DNA of 7,251 nucleotides from Planctomycetota bacterium (lineage in GTDB: Bacteria > Planctomycetota > Phycisphaerae > UBA1845), in the NCBI GenBank assembly GCA_024278775.1, contig JAJRSP010000107.1, positions 1 to 7,251 of the forward strand, given 5' to 3'. Positions 1 through 5,836 of this stretch are shown one piece after another. The notes under the pieces are model-generated. The model did not search any database. It was not told where the DNA came from and worked only from the letters and a program-made list of their open reading frames with translations. The position numbers and the translations under genes are program-made. Position 1 is the stretch's first letter. Each line of letters opens with the position of its first letter.

Positions 1-514
1 AGAGGTCGTCGGGGTGTTTGCTAACGAAGGTGATCGTGCCGATTTGCAGCAGCTTTTCCAACGGCGAAGCGTTCAGATGAGTATTGCGGATATCCACGAG
101 CGAACAAGAACTCATGCGCGGCGCGCGGGCACCGCGCACGTCGAGAATGCGACGATTGGTCAGGACGTACCACGCGGCGGCCCACCGCACGACGGCCAGC
201 GCTAAACGCAGCAAGCCCGCGGCCAACACCGCCTGCGCAGATGCCACCGTGGACAGCCCCGGCAGCGCGGCCGAGAACATCGTGATCCCGATGGCGAACA
301 CACACGTCGTCACGAGCCACGGAAGCGATTCCATCACGGGTCGCCACAGCGACGGCTTGATGGCGAGTAACACGATCTCACCGCCGTCAATCAGACCGCC
401 GGGCAACTGCGACCACTCACCCGGCAACTCAGCCGCACGCGGCGGAGACTCAGCGGCCGCAGCCGACATCGCCGGTTCATGAAGAAGCGAAATGGGTTCA
501 TCACAAACTATCAT
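1..514 (-). CDS. PH-like (bPH2/YdbS-type) membrane protein, partial at its C-terminus
   Basis: This reading frame starts at an ATG three bases after the hpt stop codon and stays open to the left edge, giving 171 residues without a stop. A cytoplasmic, Pro/Ala-rich N-terminus of about 45 residues is followed by GEIVLLAIKPSLW (about 45-57). Two hydrophobic segments follow, at about 62-82 and 90-113. Then comes WYVLTNRRILDVRG (about 115-128) and a stretch reading SLVDIRNTHLNASPLEKLL. This order, two membrane helices and then W-x-VLTNRRI-x-G with a conserved Leu/Asp/Ile strand, is typical of bacterial PH-like membrane proteins (bPH2, YdbS/YdbT), whose molecular role is poorly known. No good Shine-Dalgarno precedes the start, so translational coupling to hpt is likely. 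An alternative ATG lies at 469. The C-terminal end of the PH fold is missing because of the window edge, not because of a mutation. Confidence 0.8.
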   Translation of the reverse strand, partial: MIVCDEPISLLHEPAMSAAAAESPPRAAELPGEWSQLPGGLIDGGEIVLLAIKPSLWRPVMESLPWLVTTCVFAIGITMFSAALPGLSTVASAQAVLAAGLLRLALAVVRWAAAWYVLTNRRILDVRGARAPRMSSCSLVDIRNTHLNASPLEKLLQIGTITFVSKHPDDL

Positions 515-517
515 GGT

Positions 518-1060
518 CTAATCGTTTCGCCGCGATGTTAGCTCGGCGATGTATGGCAGATTCCTATATTGACCGTCATAATCGAGCCCGTATCCCACGA
601 CGAACACGTCCTCCACATCAAAGCCGACGAAGTCCACGACGACATCCGGCGGTGCTTTACCGGGCTTGCGAAGCAGGACGGCCGTTTGTAGGCTTCGCGG
701 CTCTTGTGCTTTCAACCTGGCCTGCACCAAGCGGAGCGTACCCCCGGTATCTAGGATATCATCGACAATTAGGACGTCTCGATTGCGAAGTTCCGGTAAT
801 AATATAGCTCCCACCGCGGCGTGACCCGGTGTGGTGTCTGGTCCCGCATAGCTGGAAACGGTGATATAGCCGATTTCCAGGCGGCAACGGAGCCGACGAA
901 TCAGGTCGGCCAGGAACACCACGGCCCCGGTCATCACGGTGATGACGGTCAACCCCGAGGGTGCTCCGTCATACGCGGATTCAATCTCACCGGCTAGCGA
1001 AGTGACGCGCGTTCTCAACGCGTCTTCGGAAATGAGTACCCTGTCCATGTCGCCATGCAT
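518..1060 (-). CDS. hpt: Hypoxanthine phosphoribosyltransferase
   Basis: The 180-residue product is a purine-salvage phosphoribosyltransferase, which joins hypoxanthine (and usually guanine) to PRPP to make IMP or GMP in the cytosol. The PRPP-binding signature DVLIVDDILDTGGTL lies at about 95-109, with Asp104 matching the catalytic Asp of the family. The flexible-loop motif SSYAGPDTT lies at about 69-77. The C-terminal block DFVGF...VVGYGLDYDGQYRNLPYI (about 143-171) matches bacterial Hpt closely. Its total length equals the family norm. The start at 1060 is preferred because GGAAG (complement of 1069-1073) sits 8 bases upstream. An ATG at 1048 is possible. The frame stays open upstream to 1198, but that stretch is repeat DNA and does not resemble Hpt. 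One oddity is that the loop usually reading Leu-Lys/Arg-Gly is Met-Thr-Gly here (about 43-45). The PH-like gene follows directly downstream and is probably in the same transcript. Confidence 0.95.
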   Translation of the reverse strand: MHGDMDRVLISEDALRTRVTSLAGEIESAYDGAPSGLTVITVMTGAVVFLADLIRRLRCRLEIGYITVSSYAGPDTTPGHAAVGAILLPELRNRDVLIVDDILDTGGTLRLVQARLKAQEPRSLQTAVLLRKPGKAPPDVVVDFVGFDVEDVFVVGYGLDYDGQYRNLPYIAELTSRRND

Positions 1061-1137
1061 CAATTCAGCTTCCGATGCGTGCGTGGTGATGTCGGGACCG
1101 GGTGCAAGATACTTTTGGCGGCTTGGCGTTGGTGGGG

Positions 1138-1175
1138 GTGCCCCATTCTTCGGGTACTCCCGAAGGGTGGGGGAC
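1138..1175 (+). repeat. Hairpin repeat unit, copy 1
   Basis: The 38 bases fold almost completely. GT/AC ends, one G-G mismatch, CCCCA/TGGGG, two T-G wobbles (1146-1147 with 1166-1167), then a perfect 7-bp stem CTTCGGG/CCCGAAG closing a TACT loop at 1155-1158. The wobbles pair only on the strand given here. On the complement they become A-C mismatches, which suggests that the plus strand of this copy is the structured one (RNA or single-stranded DNA). Confidence 0.8.
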
Positions 1176-1274
1176 GGACTTCGCATGCAAGACGCCACTC
1201 GCCATTGGAACCATTACTGTCTCCGTTGTCGCAAGACTCCGTTCCCCATCCGGATCATGATCGCCTCCGTTTTC

Positions 1275-1312
1275 GTCCCCCACCCTTTGCCTTGGGGCAA
1301 AGAATGGGGCAC
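1275..1312 (-). repeat. Hairpin repeat unit, copy 2 (inverted)
   Basis: Read on the minus strand, this copy has the same length, the same outer stem and the same two T-G wobbles as the copy at 1138-1175. Its inner stem is CTTTGCC/GGCAAAG with a CCAA loop. Compared with the other copy, three base pairs of the inner stem have changed on both sides, so pairing is preserved while sequence is not. Confidence 0.8.
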
Positions 1313-1421
1313 CCGCCGATTCCGTCTTGCACCCCACCATTTCGGCCTCTCGTTTTACGATCATGGTGGCGCGCCGTAAGATGGCCGCGGGTATGGGTTG
1401 GTGTATGGGAGCACGTGTAAG

Positions 1422-2012
1422 ATGCCGTCTGATGACAATGCGTCGTCCCGGAGAATGTTTTTCCGGTCTGCGAGCCGAAAGCTAATCGGTCCGGTCGCGG
1501 ACTATATCGAAAAACGCACCAATGTGCTACCTCTGGTCAGTCGCGAGATGCCGGTACTGCGACCACCGGGTGCCGTCCCGGTGCATCTTTTTGCCGAGAC
1601 GTGCCAGCGTTGCGGCAAGTGCCTCGAGGCGTGTCCGGCCAACGCCATTATCGCCCTGAGTGAATCGCACGGAAGACTGTCCGGCACGCCCGCGGTAAAT
1701 CCGGACACCGCGGCGTGTGTGATCTGCGACGGGCTTCAGTGTACGCACGTGTGCCCCAGCGGCGCGTTGCAGCCATTGGAATCTCCTGATGAAATCGACA
1801 TGGGCGTAGCCGACGTCTACGCTGCCTCCTGCGTACGCACGCAGGACGAAGATTGTACCATCTGCGTGGATCGCTGTCCGATTGGTGTGGCCGCGATTAC
1901 GTTCATAGACACTGGTCCACCGTCCGTGTTCAAGGACGGCTGCACGGGATGCGGAATATGTCAGATGTATTGCCCGACGACACCCAAAGCGATCATGATT
2001 CGTCCGAAGTAG
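1422..2012 (+). CDS. NapG/MauM-like ferredoxin with four [4Fe-4S] cluster motifs
   Basis: The 196-residue protein has sixteen cysteines in four groups: C61/64/67/71, C99/102/107/111, C137/145/148/152 and C174/177/180/184, most followed by Pro. The second (CxxCx4CxxxCP then SGAL) and third (Cx7CxxCxxxCP) groups match the NapG/MauM pattern rather than a simple two-cluster ferredoxin. This implies four [4Fe-4S] clusters and a role as an electron-transfer subunit, with unknown partners. The N-terminus has SRRMFFRS (about 9-16), close to the twin-arginine consensus SRRxFLK. The residues after it are charged or polar, so export by Tat is doubtful. The LRPPGA motif lies at about 46-51. The start at 1422 is chosen for GGGAG at 1407-1411, ten bases upstream. 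A TTG at 1398 would add eight residues. No nitrate reductase, methylamine dehydrogenase or other redox gene is in view. The 3' end overlaps the next gene by 55 bases. Confidence 0.85.
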   Translation: MPSDDNASSRRMFFRSASRKLIGPVADYIEKRTNVLPLVSREMPVLRPPGAVPVHLFAETCQRCGKCLEACPANAIIALSESHGRLSGTPAVNPDTAACVICDGLQCTHVCPSGALQPLESPDEIDMGVADVYAASCVRTQDEDCTICVDRCPIGVAAITFIDTGPPSVFKDGCTGCGICQMYCPTTPKAIMIRPK

Positions 2013-3457
2013 GCGAGTCGACGGAAACGGTCACCGGAACCGCTTCGGGACTGCTGCTGAAGCAGAAGTGCTGGTTCGCGTTTTTGATCGTGGTGAATCT
2101 CCTGCTCTGGCTGATCCCCAGCGATGTGGCCAAGCAGATCGCCGACGATCGGCCCACGCTGCTCGGACGTTATTCCCGCACCCACTTTTCATGGATGATC
2201 GCGGTCGCCATCATTTCCATGATGGGTGCGTATATCAATCTGGGTGTGGGTGCGGAGCACCGTCGCCGGTGGTTTCGGGTCATCGCCTCGCTCATGGTAT
2301 TGGTGCCGTCGCTGATCGCGGTTGATTTTCTGATTCGTTCGCCCGCGAATTCACACTACGTGCGCGACTCGATCGCGTACCACCGCCCGGCCCACTTCTC
2401 GGTGGAGCAGGTGTTTGAGGACAAACCGGTGGCACGTCGGAGCTACCCGAATACGCCTCCGGGTTTTGCCCCGGTGGATTGCACGCTCACGGCCGACGCA
2501 CGCGGTTATCGCAACGCGACGGACCTCGCTCAGTACGATGTGGTGGCGCTCGGCGATTCCTTTACGGAAGGATCAGGGGTTTCGGACGAGCATCCCTGGC
2601 CCGTGCGTCTGCAAGAAGAAACCGGGCTACGTGTGTACAACCTCGGCATGTCGGGCTACGACCCGTTTCATTATTTGGAATCGCTCAAGATGCATGGGCT
2701 TTCGTTGCGGCCACGTGTGGTCGTCTGCATGATCTACGAGGGCAATGACTTCAGGTCCGCCAAATCAGACCGCAAGCGGCGCGCGCCGAGTCTCTCTGCC
2801 CACTTCAAGAGATATATGAAGCAATCCCCACTGATGGGGGCGCTGGACCGACTGATGATCGACACCTTGGGGGCGATCCGCGCCGATGGTCCGGTGAGCC
2901 ATGCGGAAACGATCGACTGGATGCCGCTGATGATTCCCCAACGTGGTCCCGTATCTCACGCCTACGCTTTTGCGCCGAAGCAGCTTCGCGACCTCTACTT
3001 GCCCGAACAAGTCTTCGCCCAAGACAAACACTGGCTCAATCCGAGGGGACAGTTGGCCAAGATGAACGAGCTTTGTCAAAAAGCCGGAGCGCAGTTCCTC
3101 GTGGTGTTTGCCCCCACGAAGGCACATGTGACGCTGCCGTTGGTGGCCGATCAGCTCTCGCCGGAGTCGGTGCGCGCGTTTACGAAGTACAAATACAAAG
3201 GCACGCTTCCCGAAGCGGATCAGTTTCTCGAAGAACTTCTCTCGCGGGTGGCGTCGCGCGAGCATGTCGTGCGGCAGTGGTGCGAACGTGCGTCGATCCC
3301 CTTCGTTGGACTCACCGACGCATTACGACGTGCCGTGTCCGGCGGCCAACAGGCGTACTACAGCTATGACCAACATTGGACCCCAATCGGGCATGAGGTG
3401 GCGGCTGCCGAAATTGCCTCGCGATTGCGTAAGATGACGCTGAGTCAATCCCGCTGA
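1958..3457 (+). CDS. Membrane-anchored SGNH/GDSL-family hydrolase or acyl-transfer protein
   Basis: The 499-residue protein begins with an acidic tail (1-35). Three hydrophobic helices follow at about 38-54, 78-97 and 106-126. The remainder is a large SGNH-type domain. GDS (199-201, nucleophile Ser201) lies in VVALGDSFTEG. NLGMSGYDP (228-236) is the second block, EGND (261-264) the third, and DQHWTPIGH (471-479) holds the Asp/His pair, probably Asp471 with His473 or His479. The D-x-HW form and the FAPTKAHVTLP strand (384-394) recall the AlgJ/AlgX/DHHW group, which O-acetylates exopolysaccharide, but here the Ser block precedes DxHW. Esterase activity is equally possible. The substrate is unknown, and the active domain most likely lies on one face of the membrane. 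The start at 1958 has GGGA eight bases upstream. An ATG at 1949 is also possible. No ATG, GTG or TTG lies between 2012 and the first helix, so overlap with the ferredoxin gene is unavoidable. Confidence 0.85.
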   Translation: MSDVLPDDTQSDHDSSEVGESTETVTGTASGLLLKQKCWFAFLIVVNLLLWLIPSDVAKQIADDRPTLLGRYSRTHFSWMIAVAIISMMGAYINLGVGAEHRRRWFRVIASLMVLVPSLIAVDFLIRSPANSHYVRDSIAYHRPAHFSVEQVFEDKPVARRSYPNTPPGFAPVDCTLTADARGYRNATDLAQYDVVALGDSFTEGSGVSDEHPWPVRLQEETGLRVYNLGMSGYDPFHYLESLKMHGLSLRPRVVVCMIYEGNDFRSAKSDRKRRAPSLSAHFKRYMKQSPLMGALDRLMIDTLGAIRADGPVSHAETIDWMPLMIPQRGPVSHAYAFAPKQLRDLYLPEQVFAQDKHWLNPRGQLAKMNELCQKAGAQFLVVFAPTKAHVTLPLVADQLSPESVRAFTKYKYKGTLPEADQFLEELLSRVASREHVVRQWCERASIPFVGLTDALRRAVSGGQQAYYSYDQHWTPIGHEVAAAEIASRLRKMTLSQSR

Positions 3458-3458
3458 C

Positions 3459-3486
3459 CCTCCCGGTATTTCACCGCGTGGGGAGG
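3459..3486 (+). terminator. Possible hairpin after the SGNH gene
   Basis: CCTCC (3459-3463) can pair with GGAGG (3482-3486), with an internal CGGT/ACCG stem (3464-3467 with 3473-3476) around ATTTC. It begins immediately after the SGNH stop codon. There is no T-tract, so termination is only suggested by position. Confidence 0.3.
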
Positions 3487-3503
3487 TATCCCGTGACGAA
3501 ACA

Positions 3504-3526
3504 GGGCCGCCCGTGGCGGGCGACCC
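3504..3526. terminator. Strong GC hairpin between convergent genes
   Basis: CGCCCG (3508-3513) and CGGGCG (3517-3522) form a perfect 6-bp stem around TGG, extended by GGG (3504-3506) with CCC (3524-3526) across one mismatch. It sits between the ends of two converging genes, as a shared terminator would. No T-run follows on either strand, so it may be a Rho-assisted stop, an mRNA 3'-end stabiliser, or only a repeat. Confidence 0.4.
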
Positions 3527-3606
3527 CGTCTGCGTGTGGTCCTGTCCTCGTACCCGTAGTGTCACCCCCTTGGCGATGACCTCGGTTCGCGGACCGTGGG
3601 TGAACA

Positions 3607-4515
3607 CTACCCAACAGTCACGGTGGCCGAGCTGATACGGAACGGAATGTCTTCTCCGGCATCATCGTTCAGGAACGAAATCGAACCCGGCGCGATCGAG
3701 ATCGTAAACGACCCGGCGGCATCTTGTGATACCTGGTACGTGTAGCTGCCGAGGTACTTTCGCTCCGTGGTGTTGGCCGTGCCCTGGAATACCACGGCAC
3801 CAAACCGACCATGAATCTCATCCACAGCCTGAAGAACCTGTCGCCCGCTGAACACGAAATCGGCAACGCTCTGGTCGACCACGCCGTGGTCACGCACCAG
3901 GCGTCCCGTATCGTTGCTGGTCACTTGCAACGCGAACTGGTACGTCCGCAAAGAGGCCACGTTCGACACGTAGACATCGAATGTGATCATGTCACCCGGC
4001 AACACCGTGTTTTGTCGCGGAACGACCGAGACGACGGTAGCCGTATTGACGACACTGCGCGGCGTCAATACCCGCGTGATGCGCTTTACCTCGGCGGCGG
4101 ACAATCTGGAAATGGACATGACATCAACGCCGATGGAAGCAATCGGACCGGTAGAAATAACCCGTCCGCCGCGAATGATCGCGACGGCGTCCGCGCCGCT
4201 CTCGCTGGCGCGCATCGCCAAACGCTCGGACACACCCGGTGCCAACGAAATCATCATCACCTGGCCACCGTTCGAAGTCCTGGTCTCGATGTTGGTGATG
4301 TCATCCGCCGTGAACGCGTCTTCCGCGGTCAAATACGCCATCTGCCCGTTCTGCATACGCTGCGGCTGGAAGCCGGAAGTCGCAGACATGCTGGCCAGTC
4401 GGAACGACAGAGCGCCCACCTTCTTCGCCCGTGGCCCTCGTTCCCCCGCGAACGCCGCCGGAGTCAACATGACACCGGACAGTACGGCCGTTACGATCCA
4501 TTTGCTCTTTTTCAT
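3607..4515 (-). CDS. Secreted protein with SecD-P1-like segment and C-terminal cohesin-like domain
   Basis: The 302-residue product starts with a clear Sec signal peptide: MKKSKW, a hydrophobic core at about 7-20, and an AFA cleavage site after residue 23. Residues about 60-128 read like the SecD P1 head region. They have an LTAEDAFTADDI strand-helix, then APGVSERLAMRASESGADAVAIIRGGRVISTGPI, which parallels the segment of SecD ending in 'GKVISAPVI'. SecD membrane helices are absent. Residues about 160-302 look like a cohesin-like beta-sandwich: PRQNTVLPGDMITFDVYVSNVASLRTYQFALQV, then LGSYTYQVSQDAAGSFTISI and a terminal strand. The likely place of action is the periplasm or cell surface; no catalytic residues are evident and no dockerin is in view. 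The start is supported by AAAGGA (complement of 4522-4527), six bases upstream. The frame extends to 4629, but that would bury the signal peptide. Domain calls are from memory of family patterns, not a search. Confidence 0.75.
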   Translation of the reverse strand: MKKSKWIVTAVLSGVMLTPAAFAGERGPRAKKVGALSFRLASMSATSGFQPQRMQNGQMAYLTAEDAFTADDITNIETRTSNGGQVMMISLAPGVSERLAMRASESGADAVAIIRGGRVISTGPIASIGVDVMSISRLSAAEVKRITRVLTPRSVVNTATVVSVVPRQNTVLPGDMITFDVYVSNVASLRTYQFALQVTSNDTGRLVRDHGVVDQSVADFVFSGRQVLQAVDEIHGRFGAVVFQGTANTTERKYLGSYTYQVSQDAAGSFTISIAPGSISFLNDDAGEDIPFRISSATVTVG

Positions 4516-4787
4516 GGTCAATCCTTTCGAAGTTTTGTTACCCACCCCGAGCCGGCAACGGACCGCAGCGCGCCGGACCGGCCCATCACTCACAATCAGG
4601 TGCCACCCTCCGTCGTTTCTCTCATACACACCGCTCGTTGAAATGCTCCGCGGTACAGGCCGTTACCGAGGACACGACCCCGGCCGGTCGACTCACCACA
4701 CGCCGGCGACCCTACGCACCAGTCACCAGCCACTCGCAGCGAAAATCCAAATGCCTGTTTTCCCCTCACCCGCAGACGTAGGGGACG

Positions 4788-4816
4788 AGTATACCAATCC
4801 AACCTGATGGATGCAA
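4788..4816 (-). promoter_or_regulatory. Candidate promoter for the secreted cohesin-like protein
   Basis: On the minus strand TTGCAT (complement of 4811-4816) and TATACT (complement of 4788-4793) are separated by 17 bases, a reasonable sigma-70-like arrangement with a good -10 and a poor -35. Transcription would start about 265 bases upstream of the start codon at 4515. Confidence 0.3.
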
Positions 4817-4822
4817 GAGAAA

Positions 4823-4851
4823 TCGACAATTCGTAAACTATTTCATTTGAT
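4823..4851 (+). promoter_or_regulatory. Weak candidate promoter for the histidine phosphatase
   Basis: TCGACA at 4823-4828 and TTTGAT at 4846-4851 are 17 bases apart within the AT-rich patch. The match to -10 is only four of six, so this rests mostly on base composition and position. Confidence 0.2.
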
Positions 4852-5086
4852 GATCTTATGGTTTTTCGCCGCGTTTGCCCGTCCTCAATCCGCTGGAACC
4901 GAAGAATCTGCTACGAGTGTAATGAGCAGGCGACTCGTCGAAGAGTGCCTCAATAATCGCCGAGGACGGACTTCATTCCACACACGCGATAGGTGTCCAA
5001 CGTTGACATGGTGGGGAACGAGCGTGACCATGGCCGCGTTTGGGGGCTCCGTGGCCGTAAGGGTTGGTAGAATCGTCGAGGTTCGG

Positions 5087-5635
5087 ATGATGAGGAATCA
5101 CTTCGTGCGAAGCGGATGGTGGCTGTTGTTGGTGGCGGGCGCGTTGGCCGTTGGTGCGACGACGGACCCGCGTCCCCCTACGACGGTGGTGATCGTACGC
5201 CATGCGGAAAAAGCAATAACGCCGAAGACCGACCCGCCGCTGACCGAGGTCGGTCGTAAGCGGGCGGAGCTGTTGGCGAAGATGCTTCGTACCGCCGACG
5301 TGTCGACCATATATACCTCCGGTTTCGCGCGCACAGACCAGACGGCCAAGGCGGTCGCCGACGCTGTTGGCGTAGAGCCCACGCGCTACGACGCGCGTCA
5401 TTCGCGTGCCCTCGCGAAGTTGTTGAAAATCGCGCCCGCCGGCAGTGTGACACTGGTGGTCGGGCATTCCAACACGATTCCCGATCTTCTGGCTGCTCTC
5501 GGCGTGGACCGCCACAAGCTCCCCACGATTGCCGACAGGGAGTACGACCAGCTCTTTATCGTGACGCTGTTTGATGGAAAAACGTCGTTGGTGTGTTTGC
5601 GATATGGCGTTTCTTTAGTGGGCCCGGCAAAGTGA
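5087..5635 (+). CDS. Exported histidine phosphatase (phosphoglycerate mutase-like fold)
   Basis: The 182-residue protein carries the histidine-phosphatase core. TTVVIVRHAEK has Arg38-His39, the phosphorylated His. TSGFARTDQTA has Arg82. VVGHSNTIPDLLAAL has the second catalytic His127. LTEVGRKRAELLAKML supplies the usual helix. The small size and HAEK form point to the SixA/Ais-like phosphatase side of the superfamily rather than glycolytic mutase; the substrate is not predictable. A hydrophobic N-terminal stretch at about 11-24 (WWLLLVAGALAVGA) after basic residues looks like a signal peptide or anchor, so the enzyme probably acts in the periplasm. GAGG at 5078-5081 precedes ATG codons at 5087 (5-base gap) and 5090 (8-base gap); either could be used. 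The frame is open back to 4811, but that extension resembles no part of the family. It stands alone, divergent from the secreted-protein gene and about 200 bases before the cysteine dioxygenase gene. Confidence 0.88.
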   Translation: MMRNHFVRSGWWLLLVAGALAVGATTDPRPPTTVVIVRHAEKAITPKTDPPLTEVGRKRAELLAKMLRTADVSTIYTSGFARTDQTAKAVADAVGVEPTRYDARHSRALAKLLKIAPAGSVTLVVGHSNTIPDLLAALGVDRHKLPTIADREYDQLFIVTLFDGKTSLVCLRYGVSLVGPAK

Positions 5636-5836
5636 GACGACCACACTACGGCGACAGAGAAGATCACCGAAGATTCGCTTGACAACGCCCGGTGGGGTGG
5701 CAACATTCCCGTACGGAACGGGCTTCGACGCGGGCGGAGACTTTCGATACCGATTATCGTGATGAGCCTTCGCATCCGGTGGGTGGATGGTGGCGGTATG
5801 AGTCCAACGCTTTTGTATACACGAGAGAAATGAATC

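Larger units (their letters stand above)
1100..1334. repeat. REPIN-like intergenic element: two inverted 38-nt hairpins with outer inverted ends
   Basis: This occupies most of the 361-base gap between hpt and the ferredoxin gene. A perfect 10-base inverted repeat bounds it: GGGTGCAAGA at 1100-1109 and TCTTGCACCC at 1325-1334. Inside lie two hairpin units in opposite orientation, at 1138-1175 and 1275-1312, separated by 99 bases with no recognisable gene. The arrangement, two inverted imperfect-palindrome units around a short spacer, resembles bacterial REP doublets (REPINs), which are mobilised in trans by a Y1 (RAYT) transposase. No transposase is present here. The element also overlaps the presumed promoter region of the divergent hpt and ferredoxin genes, so it may carry or influence their leaders. 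The family is not identified from memory. Confidence 0.7.
4516..5086. other. Long intergenic region between divergent genes
   Basis: No convincing gene is seen in these 571 bases. The part next to the secreted-protein gene (4516-4780) is GC-rich and would be a 5' leader of about 265 bases if the candidate promoter at 4788-4816 is used. I recognise no riboswitch class in it. A markedly AT-rich patch at about 4820-4866 is the best promoter territory. The part from 4811 to 5086 is open in the frame of the downstream phosphatase, but a signal peptide beginning at 5087 argues it is untranslated. Confidence 0.5.

Noticed and set aside
84..482. Plus-strand open frame at the left edge
   Set aside because: It is antisense to the PH-like membrane protein, whose VLTNRRI motif and two membrane helices are clear on the minus strand.
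1061..1198. N-terminal extension of hpt
   Set aside because: The frame is open, but the extra 46 residues are encoded partly by the hairpin repeat, look nothing like Hpt, and a good ribosome-binding site precedes the ATG at 1060.
1100..1334. CRISPR array or insertion sequence
   Set aside because: Only two units, inverted rather than direct, with no spacer periodicity and no transposase frame.
2765..3265. Minus-strand open frame inside the SGNH gene
   Set aside because: It is Arg-rich, has no recognisable motif, and lies opposite a well-supported catalytic domain.
3811..4641. Long plus-strand open frame opposite the secreted protein
   Set aside because: Its translation is rich in Arg/His and low in hydrophobic structure, typical of the reverse of a GC-rich gene; the minus-strand frame has a signal peptide, a strong ribosome-binding site and domain-like patterns.
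4811..5086. Longer start for the histidine phosphatase, or a separate small gene
   Set aside because: The extension is open but AT-rich at its start and unlike the family. A signal peptide at 5087 with GAGG upstream explains the true start better.
5679..5708. TTGACA as a -35 box for cdo
   Set aside because: The hexamer is perfect, but the sequence 16-18 bases downstream (AACATT region) is a poor -10, and the position would leave about 120 bases of leader; not enough to call.
5706..5722. CCCGT/ACGGG inverted repeat before cdo as an operator
   Set aside because: A 5-bp stem in GC-rich DNA is expected by chance and no regulator gene is nearby.
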